A stretch of 25,155 nt of DNA from CAZADH01 sp964483805. Its GTDB lineage: Bacteria > Muiribacteriota > Ozemobacteria > Ozemobacterales > Ozemobacteraceae. Position 1 is the stretch's first letter. Every line of letters begins with the position of its first letter. The notes beneath the pieces are model-generated. The model saw nothing but the letters and a program-made list of their open reading frames with translations. It was not told the DNA's origin and searched no databases. Below are positions 1 through 7,986 of this stretch, piece by piece. Position numbers and translations under genes: made by a program. The stretch is from the NCBI GenBank assembly GCA_964483805.1, contig CAZADH010000058.1, positions 1-25,155 on the forward strand, in the 5' to 3' direction.

Positions 1-850
1 CGCCTTCGGTGCAGACAAAGTATTGCTGATCGAGTCGCCCGAACTGGCGCAGTACCGCACCGGTCCATTCGCCCGGGCGGTGGTGGCGGCGTTGCAGGTG
101 GCCAAACCCGAGATCGTGCTGTTTGGCGCGACCGTGGCCGGGCGCGATCTGGCGCCGCGGGTGGCCAACCGGTTGCGCACCGGGTTGACGGCCGATTGCA
201 CCAATCTGGCCATCGAAGACGGCACCGGGCTGTTGTTGCAGACGCGGCCGGCGTTTGGCGGCAACGTCATGGCGACCATTGTCTGCCCCCGCCACCGGCC
301 GCAGATGTCGACGGTGCGGCCGGGGGTCATGAAGGCGAAGGCCCGCGACGATGCGCGCAAGCCGGTGGTCGAGCGGGTTCAGGTCGGTTTCAAACCCCAC
401 GACCTGAAGGTGCTGGTGCGCGAGGTCATCGCCGCCGCCCACAAGGCGGTCGACCTGACCGCGGCCGAGGTCATCGTGGCCGGCGGGCGGGGCGCGGGCG
501 GGGCCAAGGGGTTCAAGCTGGTCGAGGAATTGGCAACGTTGCTCAACGGGGAGGTGGGTGCCAGTCGCGCCGCCGTCGAATCGGGCTGGATCGGCCACGA
601 TCACCAGGTCGGGCAGACCGGCAAAGCCGTGGCGCCGAAACTGTATATCGCCTGCGGCATTTCGGGAGCAATACAACATCTTGCAGGGATCGCCGGGGCC
701 GATTGTGTCGTGGCGATCAACCGTGACCGCAATGCGCCGATCTTCGCGTCGGCCGATTTCGGCATCGTCGGCGACCTGTTCGAGGTGGTGCCGTTGTTGA
801 CCGCCGAGATCAAGCGGGTGCGCGCTGAAAGTTCAGAGAAACGCCCATGA
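1..850 (+). CDS. etfA: Electron transfer flavoprotein alpha subunit (5' end missing)
   Basis: The open frame runs in from the left edge (frame starting at base 2), so the true start lies outside the window and a few dozen N-terminal residues are missing. The C-terminal half carries the ETF-alpha FAD-binding signature: GRGAGG, then ESGWIGHDHQVGQTGK, then the SGAIQHLAG and INRDRNAPIF blocks. These are the usual order and spacing for the family. In the known family, the alpha subunit holds FAD in a heterodimer with EtfB and passes electrons from acyl-CoA dehydrogenases to a membrane quinone reductase or a bifurcating partner. The stop overlaps the next gene's start (ATGA), which implies translational coupling to the acyl-CoA dehydrogenase. 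etfB would be expected just upstream, outside the window. Confidence 0.96.
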   Translation, partial: AFGADKVLLIESPELAQYRTGPFARAVVAALQVAKPEIVLFGATVAGRDLAPRVANRLRTGLTADCTNLAIEDGTGLLLQTRPAFGGNVMATIVCPRHRPQMSTVRPGVMKAKARDDARKPVVERVQVGFKPHDLKVLVREVIAAAHKAVDLTAAEVIVAGGRGAGGAKGFKLVEELATLLNGEVGASRAAVESGWIGHDHQVGQTGKAVAPKLYIACGISGAIQHLAGIAGADCVVAINRDRNAPIFASADFGIVGDLFEVVPLLTAEIKRVRAESSEKRP

Positions 851-1992
851 TCGACTTCAACCTGACTCCCGAACAAGAACTGATCCGCAAGACGGCGGCG
901 GAGTTTGCCCGTGAGGTCATCGAGCCGAAGGCCGCGGAACTCGACGAGAAGCAAGAGTTCTCGATGGAGATCACCAAGGCGATGGCGAAGCAGGGCTATT
1001 TCGGCATCATCATTCCGCCCGAATACGGCGGCAGTGGCCTGGGCGCGTTGTCGTACTGCCTGATCATCGAAGAGATTTCGCGGGCCTGTGCTGCACAGGC
1101 GGTGACGATGAGTCTCACGAACAGTCTCGTCGGTTACCCGTTGCTGCACTTCGGCAGCGATGAATTGAAGAAGAAATACCTGCCGCCGCTGGCATCGGGG
1201 GAGCGGCTGGCCTGTTTCGGCATCACCGAGGCCAACGCCGGGTCCGACTCGGCGAACCTAGCGACGACGGCCATCGACTGCGGTGACGCGTGGCTGATCA
1301 ACGGCAGCAAGATCTTCATCAGCAACGGTGGGGTGTGCGATTTTGCCGTGATCATCGCGACGACGAACCGCGAGGCGCGCATCCGTGGGTTGTCGGCGTT
1401 TGTCATCGACCGCAGCACGCCGGGGTTCTCGATCGGCGTCAAAGAGAACAAGCTCGGCATCCGGGCATCGGCGACGAGCGAGCTGGTGTTCGACAACTGC
1501 CGGGTGCCCAAAGAGAACATCGTCGGTGGGCCCGGGCGTGGTTTCCGCATTGCCATGGAGACCCTGGATGGGGGGCGCGTTGGCGTGGGGGCGCAGGGGG
1601 TCGGGGTGGCCCGTGCCGCTTACGAGGCGTCGCTGAAATACGCCCGCGAACGCAAGCAGTTCGGCCGGCCGTTGAGCGACTTCCAGGGGATCCAGCACAA
1701 GCTGGCCGAGATGAAGCTGCAGATCGAGACGGCGCGGTTGCTGACCTGGAAAGCGGCATGGTTGAAAGACCAGAAGAAACGTTATGCGAAAGATGCCGCG
1801 ATGGCCAAGCTGTACGGCTCCGAAATGTGTACCCGGGTCTGTCATCAGGCCATCCAGATCCATGGTGGTTATGGGTTCATCAAAGACTATCCGGTCGAGC
1901 GCTACTATCGCGACGCGCGCATCCTCGAACTGTACGAGGGCACCTCGGAGGTGCAACGCATGGTCATCGCCGCCCAGGTGGTCGGTGCCTGA
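847..1992 (+). CDS. Acyl-CoA dehydrogenase (short/branched-chain type)
   Basis: This 381-residue protein has full family length. The N-terminal alpha-helical domain (about residues 1-115), middle beta domain with the ACFGITEANAGSD signature (about 118-135) and C-terminal helical domain ending in LYEGTSEVQRMV are all present. The catalytic base is the Glu of YEGT (E364), the position used by short- and medium-chain enzymes; isovaleryl-CoA dehydrogenase places its base elsewhere. The reaction is FAD-dependent alpha,beta-desaturation of an acyl-CoA, with electrons passed to ETF. The start overlaps etfA by four bases. Next to a leucine-type dehydrogenase and Ptb, butyryl-, isobutyryl- or 2-methylbutyryl-CoA are the likely substrates. 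Exact chain specificity is inference. Confidence 0.95.
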   Translation: MIDFNLTPEQELIRKTAAEFAREVIEPKAAELDEKQEFSMEITKAMAKQGYFGIIIPPEYGGSGLGALSYCLIIEEISRACAAQAVTMSLTNSLVGYPLLHFGSDELKKKYLPPLASGERLACFGITEANAGSDSANLATTAIDCGDAWLINGSKIFISNGGVCDFAVIIATTNREARIRGLSAFVIDRSTPGFSIGVKENKLGIRASATSELVFDNCRVPKENIVGGPGRGFRIAMETLDGGRVGVGAQGVGVARAAYEASLKYARERKQFGRPLSDFQGIQHKLAEMKLQIETARLLTWKAAWLKDQKKRYAKDAAMAKLYGSEMCTRVCHQAIQIHGGYGFIKDYPVERYYRDARILELYEGTSEVQRMVIAAQVVGA

Positions 1993-2003
1993 CCGCACAA
2001 TAG

Positions 2004-2020
2004 GTAAATACAGAGTATTG
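2004..2020 (+). repeat. Dispersed 17-bp AT-rich motif, best copy
   Basis: GTAAATACAGAGTATTG lies in the 57-base gap between the acyl-CoA dehydrogenase and ptb. It is the best fit to the window consensus GTAAATACANAGTATTG. A second GTATT follows 11 bases after the first, in a T-rich stretch just before the strong ribosome site GGAAGGGAG of ptb. Confidence 0.6.
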
Positions 2021-2049
2021 TTTTTGTATTCCTGGGAAGGGAGTGGGGC

Positions 2050-2988
2050 ATGAAACAGGGTTTCTTTGCGGGTCTGCCGGCGCGGTTGCATGCCGAGGCA
2101 CCGCGGCGGGTGGCGATCCCGATGGCCAACGACGAAGCGTGTGCCTACGCGGTCGGTCGCGGGGTCGAGTTGGGCGTGTTGACGGCCCTGTTGATCGGGC
2201 CCAAGGCGGCGATTGCCGAGATGTACCGGCCGGTGCTGGGTTCCGATCGGGTCACCGTCGTCGATTGCGCCGATCCGAAAGAGGCGTGCCGGCAGGCGGT
2301 GGCAGCGGTGCGCGAGGGGCGGGCCGATCTCCTGATGAAGGGGCTCATCGACACCTCCCTGTTGCTGAAAGCGGTTCTCGATTCAAAAGACGGTCTGAAG
2401 GCGAAAGACCTGTTGTCGCACCTGTCGTTTTTCGAGTTGCCCGGCGGCGAAGGGCTCAAGGTGCTCAGTGATGCGGCGATCAACATTGCCCCCGGCGTCG
2501 ACGAGTTGGTCAAGATCGTCGAGAACGCGGTCGAGGGGTGGCGCCGGTTCCACGACCGACCGGCAAAAGTGGCCCTATTGGCGGCCAACGAGAAGGTGTC
2601 CGACAAGGTGCCGGCGACGGTGAATGCGGCCGAGGCGGCCAAACGCCTCGCGGGTCGCGCCGAACTGGTGGTCACCGGCCCGATTTCGCTCGATCTGGCG
2701 GTAAGTCGCACCTCGTGCGCGATCAAGGGTTTCAAGGGTGCGGTGGCCGGCGACGCCGATGTGTTCATCGTGCCGCGCCTCGAGACCGGCAACGTGTTCT
2801 ACAAATCTTTGCAGTATTTTGTCCGGGCGCCGATGGGCGGCCTGGTCTACGGGGCGAAATGCCCGGTGGTCCTGACCTCGCGGGCCGACGACAACGACAC
2901 CAAGCTCAACTCCCTGCTCCTCGGCTTGGCGCTGGCCGGTGCGGCTGGGCTCGGCGCGCCGGGGAAGGCCGGGGAGGCCTCGGCATGA
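2050..2988 (+). CDS. ptb: Phosphate butyryltransferase / phosphate acetyltransferase family protein
   Basis: This 312-residue protein fits the Ptb/Pta acyltransferase fold, which converts acyl-CoA plus phosphate to acyl-phosphate and CoA. Supporting segments are the N-terminal RVAIPMANDEACAYAV block, the substrate-loop segment DLLMKGLIDTSLLLKAVL, a central KVALLAANEKVSDKVPAT block, the C-terminal GDADVFIVPRLETGNVFYKS segment and the terminal GLVYGAKCPVVLTSRADD. This layout is typical of the short (about 300-residue) Ptb type rather than long Pta. The start is set by GGAAGGGAG shortly upstream. The stop overlaps the next start (ATGA). In Bacillus the same pair (ptb then leucine dehydrogenase) opens the branched-chain oxidation operon, so branched acyl-CoA or butyryl-CoA is the likely substrate. 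No butyrate kinase gene is visible here. Confidence 0.9.
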   Translation: MKQGFFAGLPARLHAEAPRRVAIPMANDEACAYAVGRGVELGVLTALLIGPKAAIAEMYRPVLGSDRVTVVDCADPKEACRQAVAAVREGRADLLMKGLIDTSLLLKAVLDSKDGLKAKDLLSHLSFFELPGGEGLKVLSDAAINIAPGVDELVKIVENAVEGWRRFHDRPAKVALLAANEKVSDKVPATVNAAEAAKRLAGRAELVVTGPISLDLAVSRTSCAIKGFKGAVAGDADVFIVPRLETGNVFYKSLQYFVRAPMGGLVYGAKCPVVLTSRADDNDTKLNSLLLGLALAGAAGLGAPGKAGEASA

Positions 2989-4073
2989 GCGAGATCCTCG
3001 CGCGCATGGTCGATCAAGACTTCGAGCAGGTCATGCTCTGCTGCGACGAGGTCAGCGGCCTGCGTGCGCTGATCGCGATTCATGACACGACGCTGGGCCC
3101 GGCCGTGGGCGGCGTGCGCATGCAGGAGTTCGACGACGACGAGGCCGCGGTGCGCGAGGTGATGGCGCTGTCGCGGGCGATGACCTGGAAAGCGGCGGCG
3201 GCCGGGCTCGACCTCGGCGGTGGCAAGGCGATCATCATCGGCAATCCCGAGTCCGACAAGAGCGAAGCGTTGTTGCGGGCGTTCGGGCGCTACGTCGAGA
3301 GCATGAATGGCCGCTATTTTGCGGCCACCGATGTCGGTATCGACCTCGAGGATCTCGAGATCATGCACCTCGAGACGCAGTATGTTACGGGCCTGCAACG
3401 GAGTCAGGGCGGGTCCGACAACCCGGCGCCCAAGACGGCCCTGAGCGTTTTTCGGGGCATCGGCGCCTGTCTCGAAGCGCGTTTCGGTCAGCGGGAACTG
3501 CGCGACCGGCGCGTGCTCGTGCAGGGGTTGGGGCGGGTCGGTTACGAACTGGCCCGGTTGCTGGCAGAAGCCGGGGCGCGGGTGATCGCCGCCGACCCGG
3601 ATCTGACGCGCATCGACCTGGCCCGGCAGCACTTCGATCTCGAGGTGGTTGCTCCCGAGCAGTTGTTGGGCACGCCGGCGGATGTGCTGGCCCCGTGCGC
3701 CTTTGGTGGCATTCTCAACGAGGAGACGATCCCGCGCCTGCAGGTGAGCGTGGTGGCCGGGTGCGCCAACAACCAACTGGCGTCCGAGCGTCACGCCGAT
3801 CTGTTGCACCAGCGCGGCATCCTGTATGCCCCCGATTTTGTCATCAATGCGGGTGGGCTGATCAACGTGGCCGAGGAGTTTTCCGGGTACAATGAGGAAC
3901 GGGCGGTCGCCAAGATCAACCGGTTGATTCAACATCTCGAGCGGATTCTGGCAATCGCGAAGGAACGGAACCTGTCGACGCACCAGGCGGCGAAGGTTCT
4001 CGCCCGCGAGCGGATCGCCACCATTCGCGAAGTGCGTCGGACCTTCATACCATCGGGGTACACGACCGTATGA
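2985..4073 (+). CDS. Leucine/valine-type amino-acid dehydrogenase
   Basis: This 362-residue protein belongs to the Glu/Leu/Phe/Val dehydrogenase family. The frame stays open upstream into ptb, but the ATG at 2985 overlaps the ptb stop and gives the family's normal length and N-terminus. The substrate-binding lysine and catalytic lysine are visible as K69 (TWK) and K81 (GGGK), with the catalytic Asp at D116 (ATDVG). These match the spacing in leucine dehydrogenase. A Rossmann NAD site GLGRVG is at about 181-186, followed by an acidic residue (AADPD) that favours NAD over NADP. The reaction is reversible oxidative deamination of a branched-chain amino acid to its 2-oxo acid plus ammonium. Context with ptb, acyl-CoA dehydrogenase and ETF supports branched-chain amino-acid catabolism. 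Leu, Val or Phe preference cannot be read safely. Confidence 0.92.
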   Translation: MSEILARMVDQDFEQVMLCCDEVSGLRALIAIHDTTLGPAVGGVRMQEFDDDEAAVREVMALSRAMTWKAAAAGLDLGGGKAIIIGNPESDKSEALLRAFGRYVESMNGRYFAATDVGIDLEDLEIMHLETQYVTGLQRSQGGSDNPAPKTALSVFRGIGACLEARFGQRELRDRRVLVQGLGRVGYELARLLAEAGARVIAADPDLTRIDLARQHFDLEVVAPEQLLGTPADVLAPCAFGGILNEETIPRLQVSVVAGCANNQLASERHADLLHQRGILYAPDFVINAGGLINVAEEFSGYNEERAVAKINRLIQHLERILAIAKERNLSTHQAAKVLARERIATIREVRRTFIPSGYTTV

Positions 4074-4681
4074 GCAAACCAAACCCGAACGTCAACCGCA
4101 TGGTCAAGTTCGCCGAGGGCCAGGTCGCGAGCATTCTCGCGCGCATGCAGGAGTACCTGGGCATCTCGCTGTCGTTTCGCTCGAACACCGGGCAGGTGGT
4201 GGTCAAGACCGACTACTTCAACGGCCCGTGTTGCGTGATCCGGGGTGCGCAGATCGGCATGCAGCGCTGTCGGCGCACCTACCACATGATCGAAGAGAAG
4301 CTGCTGCGCCGCAAGGTGCCGATGGTCACCGTCTGTTACGCGGGTTTTCTGGTGTTTGCCGTGCCGCTGGAACTGCGCGGCGAGATGATCGGTTCGCTGC
4401 TCGGCTCGCAGATTCTGCCGGTGCGGCTGTCGAGCGAGGCGGAGCGGCGTGCCTATTCGCTGCACCTGATCACCAGTCTGGGCATCGAAGACGAGACCGC
4501 CTTTTTGAAGAGTTACGATCGCGTGCGCTATCTGGAACCCGATTTTGGCCGGGTGACTTTCCTCGATTTCCTCGCCCACCTGGGCGATCATTTCACGCAA
4601 CTGGCATTCACCGGCAAATCGTGGCCGGAATTCCTCAAAGAGATCAAGAAGGATCTGCATGCGAACAGTTTCCGCTTCTGA
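4070..4681 (+). CDS. PocR-like sensory-domain protein
   Basis: This 203-residue protein consists almost wholly of a PocR-type ligand-sensing domain. Diagnostic points are cysteines C54/C55, C67 (GMQRCRRTY), C89 in the VCYAGFLVFAVPL segment, and the following ELRGEMIGSLLGSQIL strand-turn. In known proteins this domain precedes a DNA-binding, kinase or diguanylate cyclase module and may bind a small molecule or metal cofactor through its cysteines. Here there is no output domain and no signal peptide, so it is probably a cytoplasmic sensor acting through a partner. The start overlaps the dehydrogenase stop (ATGA), which ties it to the amino-acid oxidation operon. A redox or metabolite sensor for that pathway is inference. 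Confidence 0.82.
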   Translation: MSKPNPNVNRMVKFAEGQVASILARMQEYLGISLSFRSNTGQVVVKTDYFNGPCCVIRGAQIGMQRCRRTYHMIEEKLLRRKVPMVTVCYAGFLVFAVPLELRGEMIGSLLGSQILPVRLSSEAERRAYSLHLITSLGIEDETAFLKSYDRVRYLEPDFGRVTFLDFLAHLGDHFTQLAFTGKSWPEFLKEIKKDLHANSFRF

Positions 4682-6668
4682 GCCGGTTCTCACGTCGCGG
4701 CCGATGGTCCGACAATGTAAATATATCGTATGTCTCGGGCGCGCGGTCGCCTGTGGGCTGATGGTGCTGGTGGCCGCCGTTGCCATGGCCGCGCCGGTGG
4801 TTCCGGCGACGCCGTTCGCGGCCCGCGCCTGGGACGTCATCAAGGGCGCATTGCCGGCCTCGGCGTATGCCAATGCCGACACCGTGTCGTTGCTCGACGA
4901 GATCGATGAGAAGGTCGACGGCACGACGAGCGTGACCACGGTCAGCCGTGTCGTGCGCGTGTTGCAGGAGCGGGGGCGATCGGTGGGCCGCCTCGAGTTG
5001 CCATACAACGCGAGTCGCAACCAGGTCGAGGTTCTCGAGGCCTACACGGTCAAGCCCGACGGCACGTTCGTGCCGCTCGAGCGCGGCTCGATTCGCGATG
5101 AGACGCCGCTGGCCGAATACCCCCGGTTCGCGTCGTTTCGCTTCAAGGTGGTCGATCTGCCCGAGGTCGTGCCCGGCACCACGGTGGCTTATTGTCTGCG
5201 TCTGACGGAAAAGGGCATTAGCCCAGCGGCGGCGTGGGGCACGCGGTTTTTCATGCAGGATCAACAACCGACCATGTCGTTGCGCTGCCGTTTCGATGTG
5301 CCGGCAAAGATGCCGGTGCAGGTGAAAGCGGTCGGCGTGCAGCCGCGGGTCGAGCGCACCGAGAAGACGGTGGGCGACCGGCGCATCATCGAGATGGCGG
5401 CGACCGCAGCGCCGGTGCTGGTGACCGAGCCGTCGATGCCGGTGCCGGCCGATGTGGCCTGGGCGGTCATGGGCACGAGCCGGGAGAGCTGGGCCGACGA
5501 GATGGCTTTCTGGGACGGCCTGTTCGCGCCGGCGCTCAAAGATCAGGCCGGGGTCGAGGCCGAGGCGAAGAAGGTGACGGCGACGGCAACGACGCCGCTC
5601 GATAAGGCTAATGTATTGACAGAGTATGTAGCTGCCCACGTTCGCGGTCTCGAGGTGCCCTTGCCTGACGGCGACGTGCAGCCGACGACCGCCGCGGCCA
5701 TTTTGCGCGACGGCTACGGCGATGCGAAAGACATGGCGGTGCTGTTGGCGGCGATGTTGCGGGCGGTCGGGGTCGAGGCCGGTGTGTGTCTGGTGCGCTC
5801 GCGATTCACCGGCTCCCTGCGCACCGATCCGCCGATGCCGATGCAGTTCAACCACTGCGTGGTGGCTGCCCGCATTGGCACCGACGTGGTCTGGCTCGAT
5901 CCGGCGGCGCCGCTGTTGACGCCCGGGTGTCCGTCGCGGCAGATCGCGGGGGCCCAGGGGCTGGTGCTCGGGCTCGGTGCGGCGCACATGGTCGAGATCC
6001 CGGCGTTGCGCCCGGAAGAGAACCAAACCCGCGTCGAGAAGGTCTTGCAACTCGATGCGAGTGGGGCGGTGCAACTGAAGAACCGTCTGGCTTTTTCAGG
6101 CGTGCGCGAGCAGGAACAGCGGTTGTTTCATGCCCAGCAGTCGTTCGACCAGTTGCGGGAGGGTGCGGTGCAGGCCGCGGCTGCTTTTGGTCCCGGCGGA
6201 CGGTTGACCGGGTTCACGCCAGGGAATCCGCTGCAGTTGCGGGTGCCGTTCACCGTCGACCTGTCGTTCGCCGTCGATGAGTTTGCCACGGTGGCCGGTG
6301 ACCTCATGTTCTTCCGCATTCCCGGGCTGGGAATCGATGCGGCCTGGATCGAGCCGGCGCAGCGGCGTTGGCCGGTCGTGGGTTACGGGCCGAACCGGCA
6401 GGAGCTGCGGGCGACGATCGTACTCCCGCCCGGTTGGCATCTGCGCTACGCGTCGCCAAAGGTCGATGATCAACGGGCCTGGGGTGGCTACACGCTCGAG
6501 GTCGTGCCGGTCGGGTCGACCACCGTCGAAGTGCGCGAGTGCGCCTGGTTCTCCGCCGCGGAAGTGCCGGCCTCCGATTGGCCGGCGTTTCGGGAGTTCA
6601 TCCGCCAGATCGCCCGGTGCACGCGCGAACCGGTGGTCTTCGCACGCGACAGTGGGCGCAAGGAGTAG
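4659..6668 (+). CDS. Exported DUF3857/transglutaminase-like protein with a missing catalytic Cys
   Basis: This 669-residue protein starts at the ATG at 4659, preceded by AGAAGGA, and overlaps the end of the PocR gene. A hydrophobic stretch (about residues 29-44) ending in AMA/APVV looks like a Sec signal peptide, so the protein is probably periplasmic or surface-exposed. ATG codons at 4704 or 4761 would also keep it. Residues about 60-220 resemble DUF3857. Residues about 310-420 resemble a transglutaminase core with H399 (FNHC) and D414 (WLDP). The usual GDCKDKA nucleophile motif reads GDAKDMA here, so Ala356 replaces the catalytic Cys. A beta-rich DUF3858-like C-terminus follows. The fold is probably intact but transamidase or protease activity unlikely. 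The substrate is unknown. Confidence 0.85.
   Translation: MRTVSASEPVLTSRPMVRQCKYIVCLGRAVACGLMVLVAAVAMAAPVVPATPFAARAWDVIKGALPASAYANADTVSLLDEIDEKVDGTTSVTTVSRVVRVLQERGRSVGRLELPYNASRNQVEVLEAYTVKPDGTFVPLERGSIRDETPLAEYPRFASFRFKVVDLPEVVPGTTVAYCLRLTEKGISPAAAWGTRFFMQDQQPTMSLRCRFDVPAKMPVQVKAVGVQPRVERTEKTVGDRRIIEMAATAAPVLVTEPSMPVPADVAWAVMGTSRESWADEMAFWDGLFAPALKDQAGVEAEAKKVTATATTPLDKANVLTEYVAAHVRGLEVPLPDGDVQPTTAAAILRDGYGDAKDMAVLLAAMLRAVGVEAGVCLVRSRFTGSLRTDPPMPMQFNHCVVAARIGTDVVWLDPAAPLLTPGCPSRQIAGAQGLVLGLGAAHMVEIPALRPEENQTRVEKVLQLDASGAVQLKNRLAFSGVREQEQRLFHAQQSFDQLREGAVQAAAAFGPGGRLTGFTPGNPLQLRVPFTVDLSFAVDEFATVAGDLMFFRIPGLGIDAAWIEPAQRRWPVVGYGPNRQELRATIVLPPGWHLRYASPKVDDQRAWGGYTLEVVPVGSTTVEVRECAWFSAAEVPASDWPAFREFIRQIARCTREPVVFARDSGRKE
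4717..4733 (+). repeat. Dispersed 17-bp motif, diverged copy
   Basis: GTAAATATATCGTATGT lies inside the signal-peptide region of the DUF3857 gene. It fits the consensus in the left arm (GTAAATA) and in GTAT. It forces rare codons such as AAA TAT ATC GTA TGT in a GC-rich gene. Confidence 0.4.
5613..5629 (+). repeat. Dispersed 17-bp motif, intragenic copy
   Basis: GTATTGACAGAGTATGT lies inside the DUF3857/transglutaminase-like gene. It shares ACAGAGTAT with the best copy at 2004 and stands out as an AT-rich run of rare codons (GTA TTG ACA GAG TAT). Confidence 0.45.
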
Positions 6669-6674
6669 AGGCCG

Positions 6675-7910
6675 ATGCTGAAGCTGCTCGACAACTGCCG
6701 GTATCTGGGTCCTGATTTCGAACTGCACGAGGGGCGGATTCTCGTCGAGGACGCACTGATCGCGGCAGTCTTGGCGCCGGGGCAGGCGCCGGCAACGCCG
6801 CCGAACCTGGTGCTCGATCTCGAGGGTCGGTTGGTGTTCCCGGGGCTGATCAACGCCCACGATCACCTGTATGGCACGTTCCACCCCAAGTCGGTGAACG
6901 GACCGTATCGCAACTGGTTCGAATGGGAGCAGGACTACAAGACCAGCCCGGTCTACAAGCAGAAGCAGCAGTTGTCGATCGCCGATCTGTATGCACTGGG
7001 TATGTATCGCAACCTGATGTCGGGCTGTACCGTGGTCATGGACCATTTTCCCCACGAGGTCAACAACACCTTCTACGGCCGACCCAGCATCAGCCTGGTC
7101 GAGCAGTACACCCTCGCGCACTCGGTGTCGTCGCGGCGCCTCGACTGGGGCAAGGGCATCAGCGAGGAGTTCGCGCTGGCCAAGGGTGGTAAACCTTTTG
7201 TATTGCACATCGAGGAGGGCTTCGACCAGGAGATCCAGGAGGAGGTCGAGAACCTCAACCGCATGGGCGGATTGGCCGAGAACACCGTGCTGGTGCACGG
7301 GATCTCGCTCAACGACATGGACATCGAGCTGATCGCCCGCGTGGGCGCCAAGATCGTCTGGTGTCCGGCCTCGAACATGGCGATGTATCAAACCACGGCG
7401 CCGCTGGCGCGGTTGCTCGATGCCGGCATTCTGGTGACGCTGGGCACCGACAGTCCGATGACCGGGTCGCTCAACCTCTTCGAGGAACTGCGCTTCGCCT
7501 ACCTGTGGTCGCAGGAAAATCTGCGTGGCCGCCTGGTGGCGCGCGATCTGCTGGCGATGGTGACGATCAAGGCGGCGCAGGCGCTCGGTCTTGCCGCCAC
7601 GCATGGCGCCATCGAAGTCGGCAAGCGGGCCGACGTCGTGGTCTTCAAAGACCGGCGGTCCGATTACTGGGCCTCGTTCATGGACCTGACCCCGAAGGAT
7701 CTCGATATGGTCATTCATGACGGGGTGCTCGTTTACGGCGACGAGATCTTCCGCAGTATCTGTCCGGTCGACTTCGACTCCTTCTCGGAAGTGCTGGTCG
7801 ACGGCCGGCCGAAGGTGGTCTGGGGCAAGCCGCTCGAACTGCTCGAACGCATCGAATACAAGCTCGGCCAACCGAAGCAGTTTCCGTTCATGCCGGTGAC
7901 ATCACCATAA
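6675..7910 (+). CDS. Metal-dependent amidohydrolase / deaminase family protein
   Basis: This 411-residue protein has the amidohydrolase TIM-barrel layout. A beta-sandwich N-terminus ends in LVFPGLINAHDH, with metal ligands H62 and H64. The remaining ligands appear as H178 (VLHIEEG, with E181), H208 (VLVHG) and D259 (LGTDSPMTGS). A C-terminal segment closes the sandwich (VGKRADVVVF). This set is typical of the chlorohydrolase, cytosine deaminase and MTA/SAH deaminase branch using one Zn or Fe ion. No signal peptide is seen, so it is cytoplasmic. It begins only six bases after the preceding stop, implying co-transcription. A deaminase or amidase on an N-containing ring or side chain is likely, but the substrate cannot be assigned from sequence alone. 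Confidence 0.9.
   Translation: MLKLLDNCRYLGPDFELHEGRILVEDALIAAVLAPGQAPATPPNLVLDLEGRLVFPGLINAHDHLYGTFHPKSVNGPYRNWFEWEQDYKTSPVYKQKQQLSIADLYALGMYRNLMSGCTVVMDHFPHEVNNTFYGRPSISLVEQYTLAHSVSSRRLDWGKGISEEFALAKGGKPFVLHIEEGFDQEIQEEVENLNRMGGLAENTVLVHGISLNDMDIELIARVGAKIVWCPASNMAMYQTTAPLARLLDAGILVTLGTDSPMTGSLNLFEELRFAYLWSQENLRGRLVARDLLAMVTIKAAQALGLAATHGAIEVGKRADVVVFKDRRSDYWASFMDLTPKDLDMVIHDGVLVYGDEIFRSICPVDFDSFSEVLVDGRPKVVWGKPLELLERIEYKLGQPKQFPFMPVTSP
7189..7205 (+). repeat. Dispersed 17-bp motif, intragenic copy
   Basis: GTAAACCTTTTGTATTG lies inside the amidohydrolase gene. It keeps GTAAA and GTATTG at the same 11-base offset as the best copy, with a different middle. Local codons (AAA CCT TTT GTA TTG) are unlike the rest of the gene. 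Confidence 0.45.
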
Positions 7911-7923
7911 ATACAAAGCACTA
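7907..7923 (+). repeat. Dispersed 17-bp motif at the amidohydrolase 3' end
   Basis: ATAAATACAAAGCACTA overlaps the TAA stop of the amidohydrolase and matches the left arm TAAATACA fully. The right arm has decayed. An inverted ATTTAC follows at 7927-7932. Confidence 0.4.
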
Positions 7924-7986
7924 CACATTTACCTGCGCCGGGCGGTGGGCGGGCATGCGCCGCTGCGGCAATACGAGGAGCGTACC

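Noticed and set aside
2847..4082. Long minus-strand open frame (411 codons) opposite the dehydrogenase
   Set aside because: Arg/His/Pro-rich shadow of a clearly recognised plus-strand gene; no family motifs.
4644..6074. Minus-strand open frame (476 codons) opposite the DUF3857 gene
   Set aside because: Low-complexity His/Arg-rich translation typical of a GC-rich antisense frame.
6096..7871. Minus-strand open frame (591 codons) opposite the amidohydrolase
   Set aside because: Antisense shadow; the plus strand has the complete metal-site motif set.
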